Of a DNA stretch of 64,000 nucleotides, positions 15,695-25,302 are shown piece after piece (position 1 is the stretch's first letter; each line of letters begins with the position of its first letter). The notes under the pieces are model-generated. The model was not told the origin of the DNA, did no database searches, and worked only from the letters and a program-made list of their open reading frames with translations. The DNA comes from Flavitalea plasmicola (GTDB lineage Bacteria; Bacteroidota; Bacteroidia; Chitinophagales; Chitinophagaceae), in NCBI RefSeq assembly GCF_030546645.1, contig NZ_JAUOTO010000006.1, positions 186,001-250,000 of the forward strand, written 5' to 3'. The translations under genes and the position numbers were made by a program.

Positions 15695-18600
15695 TCCTCA
15701 TATCCGGATCTCCGCTTTTCCAGTATCAATTTTTCCATTTCAGCCTGGGCTACCTCCCCGTCGGGAAAGGTTTTCAGCTGTATCTGTCCTTTAGCACCCC
15801 GCTTGCCCCAGCGGACCACGAGTTTATTTCCATCGACAGCGGCTTCCCAGAACCGCTCATTATTGCCCTCCCGTTGGTAAAGCCGGCGGAATGGCAGCTG
15901 ATCATAGGGACTGGCCCCTGCATAACCTCCCGTGCCTACACCAACACCTGCCGACAACTCCTGCCCAAGCTCCACTTGCAGCTTGAAGCTTGTGGCTTGC
16001 AGCTCCACATCTCTCCCCACTTGCAGCTTGTCGCTTGTAGCTTGCAGCTCATGGCTCGCTTGCCGCTCCAATAGCTTACGGATGTGTTCCATGATTTTTT
16101 GTGGCTGGTGTAGCCAATCCCGTGAGAACACCTGCAGGACCTTCCACCCAAATCGCTCCAGTATAGCCGGACGCTGGTAATATTGTTCGATAAGATTGTC
16201 ATTCAAATAGTGCCGGTCGTCATCCAGCAGGATCCCCAGCCTGTAAGCCGGGTCTTCCGGCCTGGCCTTCACCGCCAGCGAACATTTGAAATCCGACTGC
16301 CCGATCTGCTCGTCCACGACATAACCCAGGGCCTGCAGCTGCTGCCGGATCTGCTGCCGTACCAGGGAAGGACGACTGTCCGCAGGACCCTCCTGCTTAC
16401 GCAGCACCAGGCTGTCCAGTATGCTCCGGGCGCCCTGCATCTGCCCCAGGCTCACCATCTCGGCATATTGCAGGAACCTTTTTAAATAATTGGCCCCTTC
16501 GTTGTATTCGTTGGTAATGGCCCCATGCCGGATGCTGCTGACCACCGCCATATGGGTTCTGGCCCGGCTGAAGAGGACATTCAATCTTTTTTCGCCGCCT
16601 TTCTTATTAATTGGGCCGAAGTTCATCAACATCCTGCCCCTGGCGTCAGGTCCATAACAGACGCTCATGATGATAATATCCCTTTCATCACCCTGTATAT
16701 TCTCCAGGTTCTTTACAATGAGCCCCGTGAACTGGTCATTTTCCGTGCGATTGTATGCCTCTTCCAGCTGTTGGGCAAACACGCCGTCTTCCTCGCCCAG
16801 CGATGACAAGGCGCCTTCGATCACATGCTGCTGCTCCTGGCTGAAAGCAACGATGCCGATACTTTCCTTTGCTTCCCTGCGCAGCAGTTCCCGCACCAGG
16901 TGCGCGATGTACACCGCCTCACCCTGGTTGCTTCTCTTCTCATACACGCTCCCCTCCAGGAAATGGTAGCTGATACTGCGGTCGAAGAGATAATCCGTCT
17001 GCTGACTGGCCTCCCGCACATTGCTGACGAGAATGGGGGGCTTCTCCGTCTTGTGGATCGTCTTATCAGGAATGGTGAGCAGCCGGCCTTCATAAAAAGC
17101 ATGGTTGCTGAAGCTGATCAGCGTCTCATAATGGCTCCGGTAGTGCCAGCTGAGCAAGGTGCTGTCCAGCTTACGGGCACCCTGCGCCAGCAGGCTGTCC
17201 ACGTCGTCGCTTAGCCATTCATCCTCCTCTCCGTCTGCCAGACCTTCCAGGTCATCCGGATCCTCTGCCTTGGCGCTGAAAAAATCCGTGGGCGGCATCT
17301 GCTTTTCATCCCCCACGATGATCGTCTGGCGGCTGCGGTAGAGTGCCGGCACCCCTTCCTCCAGCGTGATCTGGCTGGCCTCGTCGAAGATCACCACATC
17401 GAAATGATCGCTGTCCAGCGGAAGACTGTCGCTGACGCTATAGGGGCTCATCAGCCAGACAGGCTTGATATCCTTCAATACCCTGCCGCTCTCCCGCGAC
17501 GACAGCTCCCGGATGCTTTTATAGCGCATGCTTTTGCCGAACTCATTTTCCAGGATCTTTCGTCCTTCATTATAGACCTTCTTGAATTTCTTCTGCTCCT
17601 CGTTCAGCTGGCTGGCCGCCATATTGGCCAGGTCCATCTGCTGCAGGAAACGCTGCCGGATGAAGGCGCGGATCAGGTCGGCATTCACCTGTTGCAGCTC
17701 CGCATAGCACTCGCCCAATGCCTGCACCGCCTTATCCAGCGCCGGCCGGTCGATACGGGCAAACTCCCGGTTCGATTGATACACGGTCTGCAAGGCCTTA
17801 CGCGCGATCACCGCTTCCGCCTGCCTGGGAGATAACATAAGCCCGCGAAGCATGCTTTTCACACCTTCCGGCAATTCGGTAAAGCGCCGGAGCGCAGGCA
17901 GCATCTCCCGTAAGCCATCCGCATTCAGCCGGATATTCTGCAGCTCATCCCGCAGGCCTTCCAGGCTCTCCGGTGCGCCCGGATCATGCAGGCATTCTTT
18001 CAGCCGGCTTTCCAGGTCCACCAGCGGCTGGTGCAGCGAATGCAGGGAGATCACCACGGCGCCCGCCTCCGGATGACGAAGCAGATACACCAGCGAAGGG
18101 TCGTCCTTCTTTTGATGAAGGATACCGATGCCAAGCCAGGCCGTATCCGGGTTGTCCAGGCGATAATCTTCCCTCAGCCGCCGTTTTACCTGCTCCAGTA
18201 GCCGGGCCTGCTCGTATTCATCTTTTAAATGCTCCAGGATGCTGCGATAGGAAGGCTTTACGGCATGCGCTGAAAAATCATAGCAGGCCTGCAGCTGCTT
18301 CTTTAATTTTTGCCAGCCCCCGTTCAAAAAGTTCAGAAATGCTTTTTCCTGTTTGACCGCCAGGTCCAGCGCGTGCGACAGGTCCTGTTCGACAAGCTTC
18401 TCCTTCCAATGGATATTTTTCCGCAGGGCTTCCTGGTATGTTTCCTGCTGCGATTTGTATTCGTTAAAACGCCGGATGAAGGTCCGGGCTTCCTCCCCGG
18501 AGGGATCGGCGAGCCGGAAATTATCGGTCAGCACCAGGGGATGCAGCAGCACGGCAAATTGCACCAGGCTCTTCAGCCTTGCCGGATGGCTCCGGTGCTC

Positions 18601-21240
18601 CTGCGCTACCCGTGCCCCTGCCAGCTTCCGGTCCACCGCGTCCAGGAGGTCCAGCGCCTGACCCAGGGCAGCGTCCAGCATCCGATGCGGATGCTCCGCC
18701 AGGAAAATGCGTTCATGCACCTTGCTGAAAGGATGACCCGCGAAGATCGGGTCCGAACCCGCCTCTTCCAGCGCTGCTGTCAGCTGATGGACCACGCCGC
18801 TGGCGGCCTGCCACGCTGCGTAGGCAGGCAAGGCCTCCTCTTCCAATGCGGAAAGGGCCACGAGGTCCGGCCGCAGCTCGATGATGCGCTCGATCAGTTT
18901 TCTAACGGTAATGCCTATCTCCTGCTCTCCTCCGGTGCTGGTGACATGGAACTCCTTCAGCAGGTCTACCTGCCGGTTCATCCTGTCGACCAATGCGGCA
19001 CGCTGGGCCCTGAGCCCAGGCAGGTCCATCCGGCGTGCCGTGAAATCCTCGTATGTCGAGCGCAGGTTGCGGATGAACTCCCGCTTATCCTCCTGGCTGT
19101 CGTGAATATAGCAGCACAGCTCATCCAGGCCGTTTTGTTTGAGCCGGTGATAGACCACGTCCAGCGCCGCCCGTTTTTCACAGACAAAAAGGATGCTTTT
19201 ACCCCTGGCTACATAGTCCGCGATAAGATTGGTAATGGTCTGGCTCTTGCCCGTACCCGGAGGACCTTGAATGATATAGCTGTATCCCGCACGGCCTTGC
19301 AGGATAGCCCTCGCTTGTGTCGGGTCCGCCTGGATGACATGGTGCCAGTCGTCCGTCCGGTTCAGATCGAAAGGATGCTCTTTAAAGGTTCTGGGCTGCT
19401 CGCTGAACAGCGCGTCGAATACGGGGTGCTGCAGCTGCTGGTCGATCACCACATTGTAATCCCTCACCAGGCTCATCTTCTTGTAGTTGAAATTACCCAG
19501 CACCATATGACACACATCGAAATCCCAGGTATAGGGATTGTTTTCGCTCTCCGCCAGCTTGTACAGCTCCGCTTCCCGGACAGCCGGATCCCGGGCTGGC
19601 AGATCGCGCTCAACTTCCCGGGCGACGGGCTCCGCCGTCTCCATCAGCCGCTTAGGGGCGCTTTTCCTACCCCCCTGCACGAGGAACTCGAGAAAGCCCT
19701 TCTCCGTCCCGATCCTTTGACGGAAGATCTCCAGGCCCAAAGGTTGGTAGTGCTCAGGTTTATAGCTGTAAGGAATATGGTGATGGCTGCTGAGACCCGG
19801 TTGACGGCGCAGCCGCTTCCGGTAATTATGAACGGTCTGACGGGCCTCGCCATGAATGAGCCGGATCCGGGGCTTGCTGATATAGTTCAGCACGATACCC
19901 TGGTTGGCCTCGTCAATCTGGGCTTTGACGGATTGATAGAACTGGGCGGGGTCCGTTTCGTCCAGGTCCACGAGGTCCGGCAGCCGGATGCCATACAGGT
20001 CTTTCAATTGCCCCGCCAGCACCGGGTTCACCTCGGCCGCATTGTCCAATACCTTCAGCACATAGTGATCTTCCTTTAGCTTCTTGTTCTTCTTCAGGGA
20101 CACCGGAAGCAATAGCAACGGGCTTTGTATCCGTTCGTTGGGGTCCTCTTTCAGGTTGTGCCAGTTGAGGAAGGCGATCACCAGCTTCAGCTGGTTGAAC
20201 CCATATTCCTGTATGGCCCGCTGGGATTCCACCCGCACGCGGTCCAGAGAGGAAGGCAGGTAGGCATGATCGTCAAAGCGGAGGTACTTGTTCAGCACGA
20301 TCTCCTTCATGCCGCGGAACTTTTCGGCCAGTTCCTCGTTCCAGGTGAAAAGATGCTCCGGGCGAATGCTCTGGTAGTGCAGCACCACCGGCACGCTGCT
20401 GACCGTCAGGTTCACAAATCGCATGTTCGGCTTGTAATACAGCAGCCTGTTCCGACGGCTGGTATCGAACAATCGGTTGCGCAGCTTATTCAGGATGAAT
20501 GCATCCCGCTGCCTTAGCTCCTTATTGACCCAGCCAGCCACCCGGCTGAGGTCCGTTTGCTTTTCCGGATCGTAATCCCGGTAATGCTGCAGGTGCTCGA
20601 TCACATCGTAGAGGTCCTGCGTACGGCGGCTCCTGTCCAGCTCCGTCATCTCCGTGATCAGCCTGACCACCGTAGGATGGAGGCGATCATTATATTGAGA
20701 CGGGTTGGATCGGATACGGGCGAAAGACACCAGGTCATCCGGTTCATAGAGGTCCAGCCCCAGGGCCATGCTGCCCAGGATCAACCCCAGGCAGAAAATA
20801 TCCGTCTGCGGATCATGATGGCCCAACAGCTGCTCGAAACATTGATAGCCGGGTACATAGGAAGGGTAGGACAGGGGCTGCCCGAAGTCCAGGTGCACTT
20901 GCAGGTTCTCCTGCTCGATAGCATCCTCTCCCGCATCTGCACGAAGCTTTATCTTACCCACCACCTCGAAGTTCGCGGACTGCACGCCGGGGAAAAGCGC
21001 CAGCACACGGCGAAGGGCATACGAAGGGGCCCGGGCCTGCTGCTCGTCGATGTCCAGGGCTTGCTCCGTAAGGAATAAAACCTCCTCCTTTCCAAAAGGA
21101 GCCACCAGGCCCGCCTCATGGAGACCGCACACTTCGCGGAACAGGGGCAATACAAAAGCGATCACGTCGTCCGTGGTATATTCCCCTTCGTCGAAGGCGC
21201 TTCGCAGGAAAACTTTAAAATAAGTTCGGTTACTTGACAT
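15691..21240 (-). CDS. Giant SF1 helicase with pseudokinase, DUF4011, nuclease-like and WGR domains
   Basis: 1849 residues. In order: residues about 30-220 resemble a protein-kinase C-lobe (DFG at 118-120, YVPGYQCFEQ activation-loop end, DIFCLGLILGSMALG) without a glycine loop or HRD, so a pseudokinase. DUF4011 starts near 240 (RNRLFDTSRRNRLLYY). The SF1 helicase (COG1112 type) has Walker A GPPGTGKSQT near 660, a long insertion, motif II VVIFDEASQI near 1283, WHYRSHYE, and NVLFSRART near 1555. A REase_MTES_1575-like nuclease fold follows, about 1612-1720 (GYVVDEQIGQSDFKC; LGILLDDD; GWKVLQVFSRDW). A linker of 7-residue repeats (about 1728-1756) precedes a WGR domain (VVRWGKRGAKGQ). It sits 19 bases after an M48 protease gene. 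This resembles Mokosh-type defence helicases in plan (inference). Confidence 0.88.
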   Translation of the reverse strand: MSSNRTYFKVFLRSAFDEGEYTTDDVIAFVLPLFREVCGLHEAGLVAPFGKEEVLFLTEQALDIDEQQARAPSYALRRVLALFPGVQSANFEVVGKIKLRADAGEDAIEQENLQVHLDFGQPLSYPSYVPGYQCFEQLLGHHDPQTDIFCLGLILGSMALGLDLYEPDDLVSFARIRSNPSQYNDRLHPTVVRLITEMTELDRSRRTQDLYDVIEHLQHYRDYDPEKQTDLSRVAGWVNKELRQRDAFILNKLRNRLFDTSRRNRLLYYKPNMRFVNLTVSSVPVVLHYQSIRPEHLFTWNEELAEKFRGMKEIVLNKYLRFDDHAYLPSSLDRVRVESQRAIQEYGFNQLKLVIAFLNWHNLKEDPNERIQSPLLLLPVSLKKNKKLKEDHYVLKVLDNAAEVNPVLAGQLKDLYGIRLPDLVDLDETDPAQFYQSVKAQIDEANQGIVLNYISKPRIRLIHGEARQTVHNYRKRLRRQPGLSSHHHIPYSYKPEHYQPLGLEIFRQRIGTEKGFLEFLVQGGRKSAPKRLMETAEPVAREVERDLPARDPAVREAELYKLAESENNPYTWDFDVCHMVLGNFNYKKMSLVRDYNVVIDQQLQHPVFDALFSEQPRTFKEHPFDLNRTDDWHHVIQADPTQARAILQGRAGYSYIIQGPPGTGKSQTITNLIADYVARGKSILFVCEKRAALDVVYHRLKQNGLDELCCYIHDSQEDKREFIRNLRSTYEDFTARRMDLPGLRAQRAALVDRMNRQVDLLKEFHVTSTGGEQEIGITVRKLIERIIELRPDLVALSALEEEALPAYAAWQAASGVVHQLTAALEEAGSDPIFAGHPFSKVHERIFLAEHPHRMLDAALGQALDLLDAVDRKLAGARVAQEHRSHPARLKSLVQFAVLLHPLVLTDNFRLADPSGEEARTFIRRFNEYKSQQETYQEALRKNIHWKEKLVEQDLSHALDLAVKQEKAFLNFLNGGWQKLKKQLQACYDFSAHAVKPSYRSILEHLKDEYEQARLLEQVKRRLREDYRLDNPDTAWLGIGILHQKKDDPSLVYLLRHPEAGAVVISLHSLHQPLVDLESRLKECLHDPGAPESLEGLRDELQNIRLNADGLREMLPALRRFTELPEGVKSMLRGLMLSPRQAEAVIARKALQTVYQSNREFARIDRPALDKAVQALGECYAELQQVNADLIRAFIRQRFLQQMDLANMAASQLNEEQKKFKKVYNEGRKILENEFGKSMRYKSIRELSSRESGRVLKDIKPVWLMSPYSVSDSLPLDSDHFDVVIFDEASQITLEEGVPALYRSRQTIIVGDEKQMPPTDFFSAKAEDPDDLEGLADGEEDEWLSDDVDSLLAQGARKLDSTLLSWHYRSHYETLISFSNHAFYEGRLLTIPDKTIHKTEKPPILVSNVREASQQTDYLFDRSISYHFLEGSVYEKRSNQGEAVYIAHLVRELLRREAKESIGIVAFSQEQQHVIEGALSSLGEEDGVFAQQLEEAYNRTENDQFTGLIVKNLENIQGDERDIIIMSVCYGPDARGRMLMNFGPINKKGGEKRLNVLFSRARTHMAVVSSIRHGAITNEYNEGANYLKRFLQYAEMVSLGQMQGARSILDSLVLRKQEGPADSRPSLVRQQIRQQLQALGYVVDEQIGQSDFKCSLAVKARPEDPAYRLGILLDDDRHYLNDNLIEQYYQRPAILERFGWKVLQVFSRDWLHQPQKIMEHIRKLLERQASHELQATSDKLQVGRDVELQATSFKLQVELGQELSAGVGVGTGGYAGASPYDQLPFRRLYQREGNNERFWEAAVDGNKLVVRWGKRGAKGQIQLKTFPDGEVAQAEMEKLILEKRRSGYED
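15972..16058 (+). repeat. 7-bp repeat array D, inside the helicase gene
   Basis: Two modules of forward units, 15972-16006 (CCACTTG, CAGCTTG, AAGCTTG, TGGCTTG, CAGCTCC) and 16017-16058 (CCACTTG, CAGCTTG, TCGCTTG, TAGCTTG, CAGCTCA, TGGCTCG), are separated by 10 bases. On the minus strand they encode the ELQATSD/KLQV repeats in the linker between the nuclease-like and WGR domains. The modules plus spacer span 87 bases, a multiple of 3, so the frame is kept. Confidence 0.9.
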
Positions 21241-21259
21241 AATAGTATCGGATTAATCC

Positions 21260-22543
21260 TCACACCTCCTTTAAGGTATCATACGCAGCTATCATCTGCT
21301 GCCGCTGACGCTCCCATTGTTTATCGGTATAAGACAGCTCTTTCTTCATGACAGGCTCGAAAACTTCCAGCAGGCCCAGGTCCCCGGCAAGTCGCAGCGC
21401 ATACCCTGCCGGCACATCTTCCAGGTCCGGGTCCGCCAGGGCGAAGTCCAACAGGACATACGCAAAATATTCCCGAATGCTGGCATGCGCCCCAACCAGG
21501 AAAGCCTTCAGCTTTTCAATGTCCCCTTCGGCGTCCGGCGACAGGTCCGCAAAATATTGCCTGGCGAGGCTCACCACCGGTGCAGACCTGAACCACTTTG
21601 GCCGGAGATAATACACCACCAACCCCTCCGTAAGCCCGGCCAGGTTCTTTTGCGCCAGCACATCCAGCCGGTCCAGATCCATGACCCCCTCGATCATCTG
21701 CGCAATGACCGGATCGGGACCCGCCTTGCCCGAATGAACCGACGTATTCGTCCCCCCACTGGCGGAAGGCTCGTTGTCCGCGGTGTCCCCTTGCTGGCTC
21801 AATGTCCCATTACGCTCAATGTCCCCCCAAAGCTGCAATGCCCGGGTGCGGATAAAATTCTCCGGGTGGGTCAGCGATGCCGACTGGACCCCCGGCCCCC
21901 CGGCAAAAATGGCTTCCGCCTGCCGGATATAGCTGTCCGCATGCACCACGGAAAGTCCCGTCGCCATCTTCAATAGCATCGTGATCACGGGCGTAGGATC
22001 ACCCAGGACCCCACAGGCCGCCCGGTCACAATAGATCTCAGTGTACAGCCGGAACAGCCGGGCCGTTTCATACTGGGCCGCCTCACTGTCGGGACTGTTG
22101 GCGATGGCCATTATGATCCGGTCGGTGATCTCCAGCTCCCCATCCAAAAGGGAATTGAATTTTACGTGGGCCAGCTCATGGGCGATCAGCGCCAGCAGCT
22201 CCCTTTCATCAAGGATCTGTAATAATCCCCCGCTGAACACGATATGCGCCTCACCGGCCAGGCAGACAATGCTGGCATTCAGCTCCGGCTCATGGGTAAT
22301 TGCCTGGTAAGCAGTCACTGCCAGTCCACCAAGGCCTAATTTTTCCCGGGCGGCCTGGATCTTTTCATATAATAGGGGATCACTGCCTCCATTAAACTGG
22401 TAGGTGTTCTTTAAAAGCTCCGTCTTAAAGGCAGTCAGCTGCTCCTCCCTTTTCGGGGCGGCGGCAAAAAATGACCAGATCCCGGGCTGCCCTTTGAAAT
22501 AATCCCGGATCTTAACATGGTAAGGCAGCGGTTCGGATAACAT
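21260..22543 (-). CDS. M48 family zinc metalloprotease
   Basis: 427 residues from the ATG at 22543; the frame is open to a GTG at 22594, but family similarity begins later. The M48 site HELAH is near residues 122-126, and the downstream glutamate is in TEIYCDRAACG near 169, giving the usual two-His, one-Glu zinc site. GEAHIVFSGGLLQILDEREL precedes it as in other members. It differs from HtpX/Ste24 in lacking an obvious run of membrane helices, so it may be soluble. The C-terminal 220 residues, including GTNTSVHSGKAGPD and an acidic helical region, are not recognised. It lies directly upstream of the giant helicase (19-base gap), so co-transcription is likely. Pairing with the helicase suggests proteolytic control (inference). 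Confidence 0.85.
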   Translation of the reverse strand: MLSEPLPYHVKIRDYFKGQPGIWSFFAAAPKREEQLTAFKTELLKNTYQFNGGSDPLLYEKIQAAREKLGLGGLAVTAYQAITHEPELNASIVCLAGEAHIVFSGGLLQILDERELLALIAHELAHVKFNSLLDGELEITDRIIMAIANSPDSEAAQYETARLFRLYTEIYCDRAACGVLGDPTPVITMLLKMATGLSVVHADSYIRQAEAIFAGGPGVQSASLTHPENFIRTRALQLWGDIERNGTLSQQGDTADNEPSASGGTNTSVHSGKAGPDPVIAQMIEGVMDLDRLDVLAQKNLAGLTEGLVVYYLRPKWFRSAPVVSLARQYFADLSPDAEGDIEKLKAFLVGAHASIREYFAYVLLDFALADPDLEDVPAGYALRLAGDLGLLEVFEPVMKKELSYTDKQWERQRQQMIAAYDTLKEV

Positions 22544-22768
22544 TAGATCTTTTTCTGATTTGAAAGTGTGCGTCAGGACTCCATCGTCCCTCACCTGGCC
22601 TGCCTGCGCACAATTCTTTACATGTGAGGCTTAAAGCAGATACCATCAGTAAATCTAGCTAAACTTACCCTCAGTATCAATACCCCTCCGATACATTTAA
22701 CAACCCGTAAACCCTCCCGCTTCCCACCTGAGCCTCAGTCTCTTAATGTACAGCTCTTAAATGACCCC

Positions 22769-22803
22769 TGGCTTGCAGCTTGTAGCTTGAAGCTTGCGGC
22801 TAA
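22769..22803 (+). repeat. 7-bp repeat array E, upstream of the UvrD/PcrA gene
   Basis: Five forward units TGGCTTG, CAGCTTG, TAGCTTG, AAGCTTG, CGGCTAA (the last degenerate). The array ends 17 bases before the ATG at 22821, so it lies at the promoter or start of the transcript. It is the only single-module array seen. Confidence 0.9.
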
Positions 22804-22820
22804 TTAATTATCTTCGCACC

Positions 22821-25169
22821 ATGAGTGACTATATCAACGGCCTGAACGAACAGCAGAGAGAAGCAGTTTTGCACAAGGATGGACCGATCATGATCGTGGC
22901 AGGAGCAGGCAGCGGTAAGACAAAAGTCCTCACCACCCGCATCGCCCACCTGCTCGCGCAGGGAGTGGATGCATTCAACATACTCGCCCTCACGTTTACC
23001 AACAAGGCGGCTAAGGAGATGAAAGAGCGGATCGAAAAGATCCTGGGCAATTCCAATGCCCGCAGCCTGTACATCGGCACCTTCCACAGCGTCTTCGCCC
23101 GCGTCCTCCGGGGGGAGGCCCACCGGCTCGGCTACCCCAGTAATTTCACTATATACGACACGGATGACGCCAAAAGCGTCGTGAAGACCGTCATCAACGA
23201 GCTGAACCTCGACGACAAGCACTACAAGCCGAATGTGGTATACAACAGGATCTCCCAGGCCAAGAACAGCCTGGTGGGGCCCGCCGAATATGCCAATGAT
23301 TATGCCATCCAGCAGGAAGACATGCGGGCCAACCGCCCGGCCATCGCCCAGATCTATGCCGCCTATGCCCAGCGCTGCTTTAAGAATGGAGCCATGGATT
23401 TTGACGATTTGCTTATCAAAATGTACCAGCTGCTGAAAGAGCATCCCGAAAGCCTCCATAAATTTCAGCACAAGTTTAAATATATCCTCATCGATGAGTA
23501 CCAGGATACCAACCCCGCCCAGTACGAGATCATCAAGCTCCTGGGCGCCGCACATGAGAATGTCTGTGTGGTAGGGGACGACGCCCAGAGCATCTATAGC
23601 TTCCGCGGCGCTACCATCGAGAATATACTGCAGTTCCAGAAAGACTACGACGATGTTAAGGTGGTCAAGCTGGAACAGAATTACCGCAGCACCCAAAGCA
23701 TCATCAAAGCCGCCAACGAAGTAATAAGGAACAATAAGGGGCAGATCCCGAAAAATCTCTGGACGGATAATGCCGAAGGGGAGAAGATCCGCCTGGTGCG
23801 CATGATGACGGATAATGAGGAAGGAAAATTTGTGGCCGATACCATCCAGGAGCAGAAGCTGCGCAACCATTTCAACAACCGCGACTTCGCTATCCTTTAC
23901 CGGACCAATGCCCAGAGCCGCGCCTTTGAAGAAAGCCTGCGGCGCATGGCGATCCCATACACCATGTACGGCGGCGTCAGCTTCTATCAACGCAAGGAGA
24001 TCAAGGACCTGATCGCTTACCTGCGGATCATCGTCAATCCCCGCGACGAAGAGTCGCTCAAACGCATCATCAACTATCCCACGCGGGGCATCGGCAAAAC
24101 GTCCATCGACCGTGCCGTCCTCGCCGCCAACGAACACAATATCACCCTGTGGGAAGTCCTGGAAAAAGCAAGGGAATTCGGATTCAAGGCCGGCACCCTG
24201 GAAGCCGTAGAGAATTTCGTGCTGATGATCCGCAGCTTTGCCAGTATGCTGGCCACCAAGAATGCCTACGAAGTGGCCACCCACGTAGGCAAGCAAACCA
24301 ATCTCGTCAAAGAGCTTTTCAACGATAAGACCACCGAAGGGCTCGCACGGTACGAGAATATCCAGGAATTGCTGAACTCCATTAAAGAATTCACGGAAAG
24401 GCCGGATGAGGACGGCGTGCTGGAGGAAGAGGTAAAAGGCCTGGGCAACTATCTGCAGCAGATCACGCTGCTGACCGATGCGGACGAGAAGGATCCCAAT
24501 GCCGATACGGTAAAGCTAATGACCATCCACGCCGCAAAAGGCCTGGAATTCTCCTGCGTATTTGCCGCCGGACTGGAAGAAATGCTGTTTCCCAATGCCA
24601 TGGCAATCAACACACGCGAAGAGCTGGAGGAAGAAAGAAGATTATTCTACGTCGTCATTACCAGGGCCAAGCAAAGACTGTGGATCACCTACGCCAATAC
24701 ACGCTACCGGTTCGGGCAGCTCGTCCAGAATGAGCCCAGCCGCTTCATAGAAGAAATACCCTCCGATTTCCTGGACCGCAGCTTCGCCGGCGGCGGCGCC
24801 CGCAACCAGGGCACCTTTGGCGATAACAAGAGCGCTTACGACCGGATGCATGGCGGCAGCTTCGGCAACGCCGCGTCGCAGGCCGAGAAAAAATACGGCC
24901 CGCCTCCGGCCAAAAAAGATACCAGGCCCGCATACGTTCCTCCTAAGCCATACATGAAGACCATCGAACACAATCCAAGCCCCGACTTCGTCGCCAGCGA
25001 TACTTCTGCGCTGCAGATTGGGCAAAAGGTCGAGCACCAGAAGTTCGGTTTCGGAGAAGTGGTCAGCATGGAAGGATCAGCGCACAATCCCATTGCAACA
25101 GTGAAGTTTCAATACAATGGGGAGAAGAAGATCATGCTTAACTACGCCAAGCTGCGCATTGTGGAGTAG
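22821..25169 (+). CDS. pcrA: UvrD/PcrA-type ATP-dependent DNA helicase
   Basis: 782 residues; an SF1A 3'-5' helicase for repair and replication. Q-motif LNEQQREAV; Walker A AGAGSGKTKVL near 30; motif II ILIDEYQDTNP; motif III VGDDAQSIYSFRGA; motif IV RTNAQSRAFEESLRR; motif V HAAKGLEF; motif VI VVITRAKQRLWI. The C-terminal Tudor-like segment (QKVEHQKFGFGEVVSMEG, about 735-750) is the RNA polymerase-contacting domain of PcrA/UvrD. The start is the ATG at 22821. The box TATCTTCG (22809-22816) sits almost against it, so the mRNA may have almost no leader. Length and order are normal. Confidence 0.96.
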   Translation: MSDYINGLNEQQREAVLHKDGPIMIVAGAGSGKTKVLTTRIAHLLAQGVDAFNILALTFTNKAAKEMKERIEKILGNSNARSLYIGTFHSVFARVLRGEAHRLGYPSNFTIYDTDDAKSVVKTVINELNLDDKHYKPNVVYNRISQAKNSLVGPAEYANDYAIQQEDMRANRPAIAQIYAAYAQRCFKNGAMDFDDLLIKMYQLLKEHPESLHKFQHKFKYILIDEYQDTNPAQYEIIKLLGAAHENVCVVGDDAQSIYSFRGATIENILQFQKDYDDVKVVKLEQNYRSTQSIIKAANEVIRNNKGQIPKNLWTDNAEGEKIRLVRMMTDNEEGKFVADTIQEQKLRNHFNNRDFAILYRTNAQSRAFEESLRRMAIPYTMYGGVSFYQRKEIKDLIAYLRIIVNPRDEESLKRIINYPTRGIGKTSIDRAVLAANEHNITLWEVLEKAREFGFKAGTLEAVENFVLMIRSFASMLATKNAYEVATHVGKQTNLVKELFNDKTTEGLARYENIQELLNSIKEFTERPDEDGVLEEEVKGLGNYLQQITLLTDADEKDPNADTVKLMTIHAAKGLEFSCVFAAGLEEMLFPNAMAINTREELEEERRLFYVVITRAKQRLWITYANTRYRFGQLVQNEPSRFIEEIPSDFLDRSFAGGGARNQGTFGDNKSAYDRMHGGSFGNAASQAEKKYGPPPAKKDTRPAYVPPKPYMKTIEHNPSPDFVASDTSALQIGQKVEHQKFGFGEVVSMEGSAHNPIATVKFQYNGEKKIMLNYAKLRIVE

Positions 25170-25302
25170 CCACAACGGGAATTTTTCCAAGGACGGGAAA
25201 AAATTCCGCAGCAATAACCACAAAGGAAAAATTTGCCCTTGCTAATATCCGGGGAAGGTCGGGTAATTATTGATTTTAACAAAAGTTTGCTATCTTTTAC
25301 GC

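Noticed and set aside
13917-16058. CRISPR-like array
   Set aside because: Units are 7 bases, contiguous, without 25-40 base spacers and without cas genes.
18310-20079. A 589-codon open frame on the plus strand
   Set aside because: Lies opposite the giant helicase gene, which has clear motifs in the other frame.
22800-24296. A 498-codon open frame on the minus strand
   Set aside because: Lies opposite the UvrD/PcrA helicase, which is unmistakable; its product is low-complexity.
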